This document shows positions 1 through 5,335 of a DNA stretch of 11,101 nucleotides, one piece after another. Every line of letters begins with the position of its first letter. Position 1 is the first letter of the stretch. The translations under genes were made by a program, and so were the position numbers. The stretch is from Candidatus Omnitrophota bacterium (GTDB taxonomy: Bacteria; Omnitrophota; Gorgyraeia; Tantalellales; Tantalellaceae): positions 1 through 11,101 of the forward strand of contig JAUWWB010000016.1 in assembly GCA_030617085.1 (NCBI GenBank), in the 5' to 3' direction. The notes below the pieces were generated by a model, which saw only the letters and a list, made by a program, of their open reading frames with translations, searched no databases and was not told where the DNA came from.

Positions 1-40
1 CCTAAAACCACACAAGATTTAGGCTACCCCGAACCAAAAC

Positions 41-100
41 CCTCTGTCATCCTGAAAAACCCTCTGTCATCCTGAAAAACCCTCTGTCATCCTGAGCGAA
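41..100. repeat. Tandem 20-bp repeat, about 2.75 copies
   Basis: The unit CCTCTGTCATCCTGAAAAAC occurs exactly at 41-60 and 61-80. A third copy starts at 81 and matches through CCTCTGTCATCCTGA before running into the full left arm of the 28-bp inverted repeat. The tandem therefore looks like a duplication of the outer part of that arm. It is too short and spacer-free to be a CRISPR array. Confidence 0.9.
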
Positions 101-158
101 GCGAAGGATCTCCGGGGTGTCGCGCTGGCTGAGATCCTTCGCTTCGCTCAGGATGACA
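85..158. repeat. Perfect 28-bp inverted repeat (dispersed palindromic element, copy A)
   Basis: Positions 85-112 (beginning TGTCATCCTGAGCGAAGCG) are perfectly complementary to 131-158, leaving an 18-base loop at 113-130. A diverged copy lies at 9086-9172 and a half copy at 11073-11101, so this is a dispersed family. The hairpin begins 43 bases past the iscS stop codon and could act as a transcription or RNA-decay barrier. No T-run follows on the minus strand, so it is not a classical intrinsic terminator. No transposase is encoded here; the shape is that of a non-autonomous palindromic repeat. Confidence 0.92.
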
Positions 159-171
159 ATCGAGGGTAGCC

Positions 172-204
172 ACTACGAACTACGAACAACGAACTACGAA
201 CTAC
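172..204. repeat. ACTACGA heptamer tract abutting iscS stop
   Basis: Four heptamers (ACTACGA at 172, 179 and 193; ACAACGA at 186) are followed by a partial unit, ACTAC. The unit length is 7, so it is out of phase with codons. Read on the minus strand the first unit is TAGTTCG, and its TAG (203-201) is the stop codon of iscS. A sister tract of ACTCCGA units lies beside pheS. Confidence 0.9.
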
Positions 205-1367
205 TTCCACCCCCCAACCGGGCTCATCTCACGCAGCCTGGCGATGATGGGCGGTAGTTTTTCCATTACGTAATCGATGTCGCTTTCGGTGTTGAACATG
301 CTCAGTGAGAATCTTACGGCCCCGTTCAGCGCCATGGGCTCTACGCCCATGCTCTTCAGAACATGCGAAGGCTTCAGGCTGCCCGAGGCGCACGCCGACC
401 CCGTTGAGGCGGCAATGCCTTCCAGGTCAAGGCTGAGCACAATGGATTCGCCCTCGAGGTGCTTGAAACTCATATTCAACGTGTTGGGCAGACATTTCCC
501 GGGATGTCCGTTGAGCCTCGCCTGGGGCACTTCTTTCTCGATGCGAGCCTTCAACATGTCCCTGAGGCGCCTTACTCCGGCAAACTGTCTCTCTCCCTGT
601 TCGGCCGCTATCTCGCAGGCCTTGCCGAATCCCGCGATAGCGGGGATATTCTCAGTCCCCGGCCTTGTTCCGTGCTCCTGGTGTCCGCCGTGAAAACATG
701 GTTCCATCTTCGTCCCCTTTTTCACGTACAGCGCGCCGACGCCATTCGGACCGTAGATCTTATGAGCTGACAGCGAAACCAGCTGCGCCGACGCCTTGTG
801 GGCGTCGAAAGGCATCTTGCCCGCGATCTGAACGGCATCGGTGTGGAAAACGACGCCTCGCTCCGAGGCGATCCCGCCAATCCGGTCGACCGGCATGACC
901 GTGCCTGTTTCGTGGTTGGCCGCCATCACGGTTATCAGGATGGTGTCGCCGGTGATGTTCCTTTTCAGCTCGTCGGGATCTATCAGGCCGTAAGCATCAA
1001 CCCCCAGGTACGTAACGCGGAATCCTTGTTCCTCCAGGTACTTACACGTATTGAGCACCGCGGGGTGCTCCACGGAAGACGTTATGATATGCCTCCCCTT
1101 GTCCTTCAGCGCATACGCGGCCCCCTTTACGGCAAGGTTGTCGGATTCCGTCCCGCCTGAGGTGAAGACGATCTCCCCGGGAGAATCGGCGTTTATCAGC
1201 GCCGCGACCTGCTCACGCGCCCGTTCGAAATGCCTCTTTACTTCTCTTCCAAAGGAATGAACGCTTGAAGCGTTGCCGTATTTCTCCCCGTAAAACGGGA
1301 GCATCGCCTCTATTACTTCGGGGTGCACCCTCGTGGTAGCGTTGGCGTCAAGATAGACCTTCCTCAT
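201..1367 (-). CDS. iscS: Cysteine desulfurase (IscS/NifS family, class V aminotransferase fold)
   Basis: A PLP enzyme that converts cysteine to alanine and holds the sulfur as a persulfide for Fe-S cluster assembly and tRNA thiolation. The 388 residues are a full-length match to the family. Visible landmarks are SGGTESDN (70-77) for PLP phosphate binding, H101 in EHPA stacking on PLP, NHETG (151-155), the PLP lysine K203 in SAHK, GTRPGTEN (233-240), and the catalytic C326 in the STGSACASGS loop (321-330). The start ATG overlaps the TGA of the upstream rrf2 gene by one base (TGATG), with AGGAG eight bases before it inside rrf2, so the two are translationally coupled. It is the last gene of the nifU-rrf2-iscS operon. 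The stop codon TAG is the first part of a heptamer repeat tract. The loop length around C326 suits the IscS/NifS group better than SufS. nifS would be an equally fair symbol; no nitrogenase genes are in sight. Confidence 0.96.
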   Translation of the reverse strand: MRKVYLDANATTRVHPEVIEAMLPFYGEKYGNASSVHSFGREVKRHFERAREQVAALINADSPGEIVFTSGGTESDNLAVKGAAYALKDKGRHIITSSVEHPAVLNTCKYLEEQGFRVTYLGVDAYGLIDPDELKRNITGDTILITVMAANHETGTVMPVDRIGGIASERGVVFHTDAVQIAGKMPFDAHKASAQLVSLSAHKIYGPNGVGALYVKKGTKMEPCFHGGHQEHGTRPGTENIPAIAGFGKACEIAAEQGERQFAGVRRLRDMLKARIEKEVPQARLNGHPGKCLPNTLNMSFKHLEGESIVLSLDLEGIAASTGSACASGSLKPSHVLKSMGVEPMALNGAVRFSLSMFNTESDIDYVMEKLPPIIARLREMSPVGGWK

Positions 1368-1822
1368 CAGGCCCGCTCCTTTTCATTTTCACGGGAGTTC
1401 ATCTCCAGGGTGCGCCTGGCAAGATCCCTGAGTGAAAAACGTCCAAGCGTCTCTTTTATCTTCATGGCCACCTCATCCCACACCTCTTTAGAGGCGCACC
1501 TTTCGGTTTTTTCGCACATCTTCTTCTCCCCTTTCCGAGAAACGCACCTGCCCGGGAAAACGCCGCCCTCCAGCGCCATTACCACTTCGTATATGCTGAC
1601 CTCGGCGGGATCTTTGGCCAGCACATATCCGCCTTTGGGGCCGCGTATGCTCTTGATGAGCCCCCGCCTCTTGAGCCGGTTGAATATCTGCTCCAGGTAA
1701 ACACCCGAAATGCCTTCCTTCCGCGAAATGTGTTTGATGGAAAGGACGCGTTCACCCCCATGCGCAATCGCCAGGTTAATAAGGGCCCTTATTCCATAAG
1801 AGGATCTTGTGGTCAACCGCAT
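1367..1822 (-). CDS. iscR: Rrf2/IscR-family transcriptional regulator with cluster-ligand cysteines
   Basis: A 151-residue Rrf2-family repressor. The N-terminal winged helix-turn-helix runs over about residues 1-85, with the typical RGPKGGY wing at 60s-70s followed by the I/YEVVMALEG linker. Three cysteines, C93, C103 and C109, sit in the effector region where E. coli IscR has C92, C98 and C104, so it probably binds a Fe-S cluster. The first spacing is longer than in E. coli IscR (nine residues between the first two cysteines instead of five). Bacillus CymR, the other Rrf2 protein found beside a cysteine desulfurase, lacks this cysteine trio, which favours the IscR reading. The start is preceded by AGGAAGG six bases upstream. 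It lies 19 bases after nifU and overlaps iscS by one base. The operon promoter carries an IscR type-1-like site, which predicts autoregulation. A charged tail follows residue 140. Confidence 0.9.
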   Translation of the reverse strand: MRLTTRSSYGIRALINLAIAHGGERVLSIKHISRKEGISGVYLEQIFNRLKRRGLIKSIRGPKGGYVLAKDPAEVSIYEVVMALEGGVFPGRCVSRKGEKKMCEKTERCASKEVWDEVAMKIKETLGRFSLRDLARRTLEMNSRENEKERA

Positions 1823-1841
1823 ATCTGCCTTCCTGCCCCCC

Positions 1842-2060
1842 CTATACGGTTTCGACTCTCTCCACCCCGGGGACCTCTTTTTTCAGAGTGTCTTCGACCA
1901 CGGCCTTGAGCGTCATCTGGCTCATCGGACAGCCGCAGCAGGCCCCCATCAATCTCACCTTCACGACGCCTTCTTCAACCGATACGAGCTCGATATCCCC
2001 GCCATCCCTCTGAAGAAGCGGCCGCAACTTCTCAATACATTCCCTAACCTGTTCTTCCAT
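1842..2060 (-). CDS. NifU C-terminal-domain Fe-S scaffold/carrier
   Basis: A 72-residue single-domain protein of the NifU C-terminal (NFU) family, which accepts or carries Fe-S clusters. The sequence has the family signature LMGACCGCPMSQMTLK, with the C41xxC44 ligand pair, after a conserved LLQRDGGDIELV segment. I chose the ATG at 2060 rather than the longer frame opening at 2105. A good Shine-Dalgarno (GGGAG at 2071-2067) sits six bases before 2060, and the family normally begins near MEEQVRECIEKLRP. The upstream 15 codons have no ribosome site and no family match. It is first in the nifU-rrf2-iscS operon, so scaffold, regulator and sulfur donor are co-expressed. A full-length IscU-type scaffold is not in the window, so this may be the main scaffold or a carrier. 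Confidence 0.92.
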   Translation of the reverse strand: MEEQVRECIEKLRPLLQRDGGDIELVSVEEGVVKVRLMGACCGCPMSQMTLKAVVEDTLKKEVPGVERVETV

Positions 2061-2075
2061 CTTCCTCTCCCTCGT
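2061..2075 (-). promoter_or_regulatory. Ribosome binding site that fixes the nifU start
   Basis: On the minus strand the purine-rich run GAGGGAGAGGAAG lies directly before ATG 2060, placing GGAG six bases from the start. No comparable site precedes the alternative ATG at 2105. Confidence 0.75.
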
Positions 2076-2135
2076 TAAATATTCCAAAAAAGAAACCGTC
2101 AACACCCCCGATGTCCCCGGCCACCGGAAAACCGC

Positions 2136-2164
2136 ATTTTAATATACCTTACTAAAAAAGTCAA
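2136..2164 (-). promoter_or_regulatory. Sigma-70 promoter of the nifU-rrf2-iscS operon
   Basis: The -35 TTGACT is at 2164-2159 and the -10 TAAAAT at 2141-2136, with exactly 17 bases between. Transcription should start near 2129, giving a leader of about 70 bases before the nifU start. The -35 and most of the spacer are covered by the IscR-like operator. Confidence 0.7.
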
Positions 2165-2168
2165 GTAA
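2144..2168 (-). promoter_or_regulatory. Predicted IscR type-1-like operator
   Basis: Read on the minus strand from 2168 to 2144, the site is TTAC-TTGACT, five T, AGTA-AGG-TAT. Set against the E. coli IscR type-1 consensus as I remember it (half sites ATASYYGACT and AGTCRRSTAT around a five-base RWWWY centre), 22 of 25 positions agree. The site is an imperfect palindrome and overlaps the -35 and spacer, the usual place for cluster-bound IscR to repress. With the downstream gene coding for an IscR-like protein, autoregulation is the natural inference. I could not scan the genome for other sites. Confidence 0.6.
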
Positions 2169-2192
2169 AATGGCGGGGGAAATTCGAGTTGG

Positions 2193-2278
2193 GGTAATTT
2201 GTTGGTAATTTATGGACTCGGGGCGATAAGAAGTAATTTATACGCTCGGGGTGAGGCGAGGTAATTCATGGTAATTCT
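2193..2278. repeat. Cluster of GTAATT repeats
   Basis: GTAATTT or GTAATTC occurs five times (2194, 2205, 2233, 2261, 2271). Two of these belong to a longer direct repeat of the form GTAATTTAT-three bases-CTCGGGG at 2205-2223 and 2233-2251, 28 bases apart. The cluster lies between the glycosyltransferase stop and the nifU promoter. No gene fits here, and I see no clear terminator for the glycosyltransferase in it. Confidence 0.7.
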
Positions 2279-2296
2279 GTAGATCCGGCGCCTTTA

Positions 2297-3331
2297 TTAC
2301 AGGATCCTTTCGAACAGGTCCAGGAACTGCTGGGCTATTACTTCAGGCGAATGGGACCTTACAAACTTTTCGCCGGCATCTCTAAGCTGTTTCTGCTGCC
2401 TCTTGTCGCCGAACAGGTCCACAAGCTTCTTGTTGAGCGCGGTGATGTCCCTGTAATGGAGCACCTCGGTTTTCCATTCATGGAAAAAGTCCGACTGGCT
2501 GGGGACAAAGATGGGACACCCGGCACCCAGCGCCTGATAGACCGTCGATGAGACGACGGCGTGTTCGCGGCTCTGGAACTTGTGAAGGATGATCGCGTCC
2601 GCGGCAAACAGGTAATCGTCGAACTCTTTGGTCGAAAGGACATCGCTTTTTTTGACTATCCTCCAGGTGGCCGGGGTAAGCTCCTCGAGCATCTGGTAAT
2701 CCGTCTCGATCACGTGGAGAAGCACGGAGTTCTTTTTCAGCTTGGGAGGAAGGTCCCTGTAATAGGAATGGTACCCGCGGTGGCCGAAGCTGTAAATGAT
2801 CTTCTTGTTCGCCGGCAGGCCCAGCCTCTTCTTGGCCGCCTGCTTGTTTCCTTTCCTCAAGGGAAAGCACGGAAAAGGGATATACTCGGCGTCCGGGTAG
2901 ATCTTCTTCATGAAATCCTGCCGGTGGTCAAAATAGACCACCTTGTCCCAGTCCAGCTTGTAAAACCACGAGTGCTCGCATATCCTGTTCTCGTGGACGA
3001 CATGTATTATTTTCGCCTTATGTTTGAGGACGGGAAAAATATCGATCAGCTTTTCTACCGGCAGCATCCCCACGTCCTCGATGAGCAGGATATCGTAATC
3101 GTTTTCCAGGAAGGGACGGGGATCCAGCGCGTTGGTATGCGTCCGCGTGCCGAAACATCTTATCACGTAACTTTCGTCTTTCGCGGTGAAACCTTCCCCG
3201 TGGCAATCGTTCTTATTAAAAGTGAAGACCGTCACCTTGTGGCCCAGCTCGATAAAAGCCTTAGCGACGGGCTCCGCGTGCATGGCCACTCCGCTGGTCG
3301 TGTTCCAGGCCGCCATTATCCCTATCCTCAT
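2297..3331 (-). CDS. Glycosyltransferase, GT-B fold (family 4-like)
   Basis: A 344-residue cytosolic glycosyltransferase without signal peptide or membrane segment. The N-terminal Rossmann half has a typical opening, MRIGIMAAWNTTSGVAMHAE, with a GHKVTVFT strand at 30-37. The C-terminal donor-binding half starts around NKKIIYSFGHRG (175-186) and contains the late FQSREHAVVSSTVYQALGAG segment (252-271), followed by a C-terminal helix that packs back (PEVIAQQFLDLFERIL). The E-x-x-x-S/G region before a QALGAGCPIFVP strand is what GT4-type enzymes use to bind the nucleotide sugar. The sugar and acceptor cannot be told. The start is preceded by AAGGGGGGG, and the gene has its own candidate promoter. 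It is functionally unlike its neighbours and separates the rarA-thiolase cluster from the Fe-S operon. A 262-codon open frame on the opposite strand is a shadow. Confidence 0.85.
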   Translation of the reverse strand: MRIGIMAAWNTTSGVAMHAEPVAKAFIELGHKVTVFTFNKNDCHGEGFTAKDESYVIRCFGTRTHTNALDPRPFLENDYDILLIEDVGMLPVEKLIDIFPVLKHKAKIIHVVHENRICEHSWFYKLDWDKVVYFDHRQDFMKKIYPDAEYIPFPCFPLRKGNKQAAKKRLGLPANKKIIYSFGHRGYHSYYRDLPPKLKKNSVLLHVIETDYQMLEELTPATWRIVKKSDVLSTKEFDDYLFAADAIILHKFQSREHAVVSSTVYQALGAGCPIFVPSQSDFFHEWKTEVLHYRDITALNKKLVDLFGDKRQQKQLRDAGEKFVRSHSPEVIAQQFLDLFERIL

Positions 3332-3345
3332 GTCCCCCCCCTTGT
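3332..3345 (-). promoter_or_regulatory. Ribosome binding site of the glycosyltransferase
   Basis: AAGGGGGGGAC directly precedes ATG 3331. It is unusually G-rich rather than a standard AGGAGG. Two GC-rich hairpins lie about ten bases further upstream in the leader. Confidence 0.55.
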
Positions 3346-3354
3346 ATAATATTT

Positions 3355-3384
3355 TCCGCCAGCGGCGGACCCGCCTCCGGCGGG
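3355..3384. repeat. Two adjacent 15-bp GC palindromes in the glycosyltransferase leader
   Basis: TCCGCC-AGC-GGCGGA (3355-3369) is followed immediately by CCCGCC-TCC-GGCGGG (3370-3384). Each has a six-bp stem and a three-base loop. They are transcribed in the 5' leader, just upstream of the ribosome site. I remember the pair as a dispersed repeat in candidate-phylum genomes. A regulatory role is possible but unproven. Confidence 0.85.
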
Positions 3385-3416
3385 ATAGATAACATTTTTT
3401 ACGCTTCTATCAAAAT

Positions 3417-3443
3417 ATTATCACATAAAAATATTTTTGGCAA
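3417..3443 (-). promoter_or_regulatory. Candidate promoter of the glycosyltransferase
   Basis: An extended -10, TGTGATAAT, is at 3425-3417 and a TTGCCA -35 at 3443-3438, spaced by 15 bases. The spacing is short, but the extended -10 can compensate. The region is AT-rich, so chance matches are easy. Confidence 0.45.
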
Positions 3444-3487
3444 ATCACCCGGCGCCCCTTGTGGCTTTCCGGTTTGTGGCGCTGCTG

Positions 3488-3724
3488 CTAATCCATGTGA
3501 TCCACCGCTTCCTGGATCAGCGGAAGGACAGCTTTTACCTCGTCTTTGGTCATCCTTCCCAGCTTGGCAAACCCTAGTTCACCCTGGGCGTTCCTTCTTT
3601 CCCTGGTGATCTGCAGCTTCTTCGCCCCCTTGTTGTAAGAATAAACGCTCACGGTCAACCGGTCCGTCTCGGTTTCCCACGATCTCGAAAACAAGTTTTC
3701 ATCCAGGCTCCTGTCATACGGCAT
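3488..3724 (-). CDS. Small conserved-looking protein, possible PC4-like nucleic-acid-binding fold
   Basis: A 78-residue soluble protein that I do not recognise with certainty. It has no cysteine, signal or membrane segment. Residues about 22-75 read as strands (LTVSVYSYNK, KKLQITRER, LGFAKLGRM) followed by a helix (TKDEVKAVLPLIQEAVDHM). The G-x-KKLQITRE...KLGRMT-x-x-E layout resembles bacterial PC4/YdbC-type single-stranded nucleic-acid binders, but this is pattern recognition only. Evidence that it is a real gene is good: AGGAGG six bases before ATG, and an extended -10 promoter about 60 bases upstream. It stands alone between the repeat/hairpin downstream of rseC and the glycosyltransferase promoter. 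Confidence 0.75.
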   Translation of the reverse strand: MPYDRSLDENLFSRSWETETDRLTVSVYSYNKGAKKLQITRERRNAQGELGFAKLGRMTKDEVKAVLPLIQEAVDHMD

Positions 3725-3782
3725 TTGTATCCTCCTTTTAGATTTTTTGAAACAGGCAGTATTAGAAAATCCCGCATATCTT

Positions 3783-3791
3783 ATTATATCA
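3783..3791 (-). promoter_or_regulatory. Extended -10 promoter of the 78-residue protein gene
   Basis: TGATATAAT on the minus strand (3791-3783) is a perfect extended -10 (TG, one base, TATAAT). No good -35 stands at 17 bases, which is common for extended -10 promoters. Start would be near 3776, with a leader of about 50 bases ending in AAAAGGAGG. Confidence 0.6.
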
Positions 3792-3818
3792 TACCCGAAA
3801 TGGTTTCATGATAACTTA

Positions 3819-3918
3819 AATCAAATATCAAAGATTAAATATCAACCCCAAACCACATTGGGTTTGGGGTTGAATTTTGATATGTCATTTTGCATTTTGA
3901 TTTTTAATTTTTGATTTT
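3819..3918. repeat. AT-rich dispersed repeat with central hairpin (copy D)
   Basis: AAATCAAATATCAAAGATTAAATATC-type sequence (3819-3842) and its reversed counterpart (3872-3918) flank a GC-containing hairpin. The stretch AAATGACATATCAAAAT, read on the minus strand at the end of rseC, recurs on the plus strand near 9024-9040, so the blocks belong to one dispersed family. The right half runs into the coding end of the RseC-like gene. Confidence 0.8.
3843..3872 (-). terminator. Hairpin just past the rseC-like gene, possible terminator
   Basis: CAACCCCAAACC (3843-3854) pairs perfectly with GGTTTGGGGTTG (3861-3872) around a six-base loop. It starts 12 bases beyond the rseC-like stop codon. On the minus strand it is followed by ATATTTAATC, AT-rich but not a T-run, so termination would be weak. 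It sits inside the AT repeat and may be part of that element rather than a dedicated terminator. Confidence 0.45.
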
Positions 3919-4301
3919 ATTACGTGGACTTCAGGCGAAACCCCGCCTTTCCGCCTCATGCAAAGGCCGACGCACATGTAAGCGATAACAGTCGCCGCCA
4001 GGGCCCCGATAAAGCTTATGACCGGAGATCGCGTAATCGCGTGCAGGACAAACACAGCCCCGACAAACGCCGCTAGCGGGACAGCGTATAAAAGGAGATA
4101 AACCCGCATCATCGAAGAGCAAGCGATCTCGACCTCCACGGGATCTCCCACGGCAAGGCCTTCCGCGTCCTCCCCGCTGACGGTAAGGCGCCGCGGACGC
4201 GCGGCGGCGCACGAAGCGCATTTGTGGCACTCCTCGCGCGGCCCGACCTCCACAACCGCGAATCCTTCCCCAACCTGTACTACTATTCCTTCTTCTTTCA
4301 T
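3885..4301 (-). CDS. RseC/SoxR-reducing-type membrane protein
   Basis: A 138-residue member of the RseC/MucC family, membrane proteins linked to Rnf-like electron transport and SoxR reduction in proteobacteria. The N-terminal domain opens with EEGIVVQVGEGFAVVEV and carries a cysteine cluster C25xxC28xxC31 (EECHKCASCAAA), then a VGDPVEVEIA strand. Two membrane helices follow at about 65-87 and 95-115, ending in a positive MRRKGG, so the N-domain and tail are probably cytosolic. The start ATG has a weak GAGAGAGA ribosome site and lies 38 bases after the PP-loop gene. The last eleven residues, IKSKIKNQNAK, are encoded by the AT-rich dispersed repeat and are probably not part of the ancestral protein. 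No rnf genes are in the window, so the role here is open. Confidence 0.8.
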   Translation of the reverse strand: MKEEGIVVQVGEGFAVVEVGPREECHKCASCAAARPRRLTVSGEDAEGLAVGDPVEVEIACSSMMRVYLLLYAVPLAAFVGAVFVLHAITRSPVISFIGALAATVIAYMCVGLCMRRKGGVSPEVHVIKSKIKNQNAK

Positions 4302-4339
4302 TCTCTCTCGCCGTCCCTCGCCACCCGAATCCCGGGAAG

Positions 4340-5335
4340 CTAGACCCTTAACTCCTCGATCCTGTCTCTTCCCATCGCCTTTGCCCGCAGGCTTTTTCTG
4401 CCGTTTTCATCCGCCCAGAACTCTACGTCCGCGCCGCCAGAGTCCCTGCTCCTGGAAAAGCTCACAGCCAGGGCCGCGGCCTTTTCCGTATTCGCCTCTC
4501 CGGGCTTCCCCCTCACGAGGACATACGGCCCGGGAGCCTCTTTCAGCCGCAGCATCACGTCGCTTTCTTTTTTAAGGTGCAGCAGCTTTTCGTTTTCCTT
4601 TTCGTTACGGCCCACGACAACTTTGGTCCCGTCGCCAAGGCGGAAATGCCTTCCGTATTTCAAAAGGGCGATATCGTCGTCGTTCAAGCTGTCCTTGTCC
4701 ATGAGGTCCCTCAGCTTCCTTGAAAAAATTGGATCCGTCAGCAGGCAGCCGCCGGCGGGCGCGAAAAACTTGCGTATATTGTATTTTTCCGCCAGCTCCA
4801 GCTGCACCTTGCGCGACCGGCCCTTGATGCCCGGCAGCTTTTCCCTGTCTATGATCCCTTCTTTCTCCGGCAGGGTTTCCTCAAGAAACCCTGCCGAAAG
4901 CGGCCTGAGCAAAAGCCCCTCCAGCGAGGACCTTTTCCTGATCACATCCAGCGCGTCTCTTCTCTGTGACATCGGCCGCTCCCCGAGAACTTCCCCGGTA
5001 ATGACGAAGCCGGCATCCTCCTCGCGCATGATCTTCTTCGCAAGGCTCAGCATCAGTATCTTGCAGTCTATACACGGGTTGAGGTTGGCCCCGTAACCGT
5101 GGCGGGGTGCTTTCAATACTTCTAAAAACTCCTTCGAGATGTCCACGAACCTGACGGGGATGCCGGCATCCGCGGCGGCCTCGCGCACATACTCCTTGAA
5201 CCTGCGAACGTTACGCGAAGCGAACGGCATGACAAACGCCACCCCAACGACATCCACCCCCTGCTCCATCACAACTCTTGCAGCAAGAAGACTGTCCAAC
5301 CCACCGGAGATCAAAGCTATAGCTTTCTTGTTCAT
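4340..5335 (-). CDS. PP-loop tRNA thiolase-like protein (ThiI/MnmA-related) with NFACT-R type C-terminal domain
   Basis: A 331-residue ATP-pyrophosphatase-family protein, probably a tRNA sulfur-transfer enzyme. The PP-loop motif SGGLDS is at 10-15. C88 and C91 (NPCIDCK) and C197 (GGCLLTD) are placed like the catalytic or [4Fe-4S]-binding cysteines of MnmA and TtcA/TtuA-type thiolases. GEVLGERPMSQ (114-124) is a further conserved core segment. From about 225 the sequence (KYGRHFRLGDGTKVVVGRNEKENEKL) fits the NFACT-R/DUF814 RNA-binding domain, which is known to be fused to ThiI-like proteins. There is no THUMP domain at the N-terminus, unlike true ThiI. The start overlaps the rarA stop by four bases (ATGA) with GAGGGGAG before it, so translation is coupled. 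The modified base (s4U8, s2U34 or other) cannot be read from sequence alone. Confidence 0.82.
   Translation of the reverse strand: MNKKAIALISGGLDSLLAARVVMEQGVDVVGVAFVMPFASRNVRRFKEYVREAAADAGIPVRFVDISKEFLEVLKAPRHGYGANLNPCIDCKILMLSLAKKIMREEDAGFVITGEVLGERPMSQRRDALDVIRKRSSLEGLLLRPLSAGFLEETLPEKEGIIDREKLPGIKGRSRKVQLELAEKYNIRKFFAPAGGCLLTDPIFSRKLRDLMDKDSLNDDDIALLKYGRHFRLGDGTKVVVGRNEKENEKLLHLKKESDVMLRLKEAPGPYVLVRGKPGEANTEKAAALAVSFSRSRDSGGADVEFWADENGRKSLRAKAMGRDRIEELRV

Larger units (their letters stand above)
1..200. repeat. Gene-free repeat-rich 3' flank of iscS
   Basis: This stretch holds no gene. From left to right it has about 20 bases of unassigned sequence, one arm of an outer inverted repeat (GGCTACCC, 22-29, matched by GGGTAGCC at 164-171), a tandem 20-bp repeat (41-100), a perfect 28-bp inverted repeat (85-112 with 131-158), and a tract of ACTACGA heptamers (172-204). 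The architecture is a nested repeat element downstream of the minus-strand iscS gene. It may end or stabilise the iscS transcript, but that is inference. Confidence 0.85.

Noticed and set aside
41..204. Possible CRISPR array at the left edge
   Set aside because: The 20-bp units are directly adjacent with no spacers and the heptamers are simple tandem repeats; no cas genes are nearby.
1367..1822. CymR (cysteine metabolism repressor) for the Rrf2 gene
   Set aside because: Context beside a cysteine desulfurase would allow it, but C93, C103, C109 and the IscR-like operator favour a Fe-S-sensing regulator.
1842..2105. Longer nifU start at 2105
   Set aside because: No ribosome site there, and the extra 15 residues do not look like the family; ATG 2060 has a well-spaced purine-rich site.
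2561..3349. 262-codon open frame on the plus strand opposite the glycosyltransferase
   Set aside because: It is fully antisense to a gene with clear family features, and its translation shows no domain. Long antisense frames are common in GC-rich codon use.
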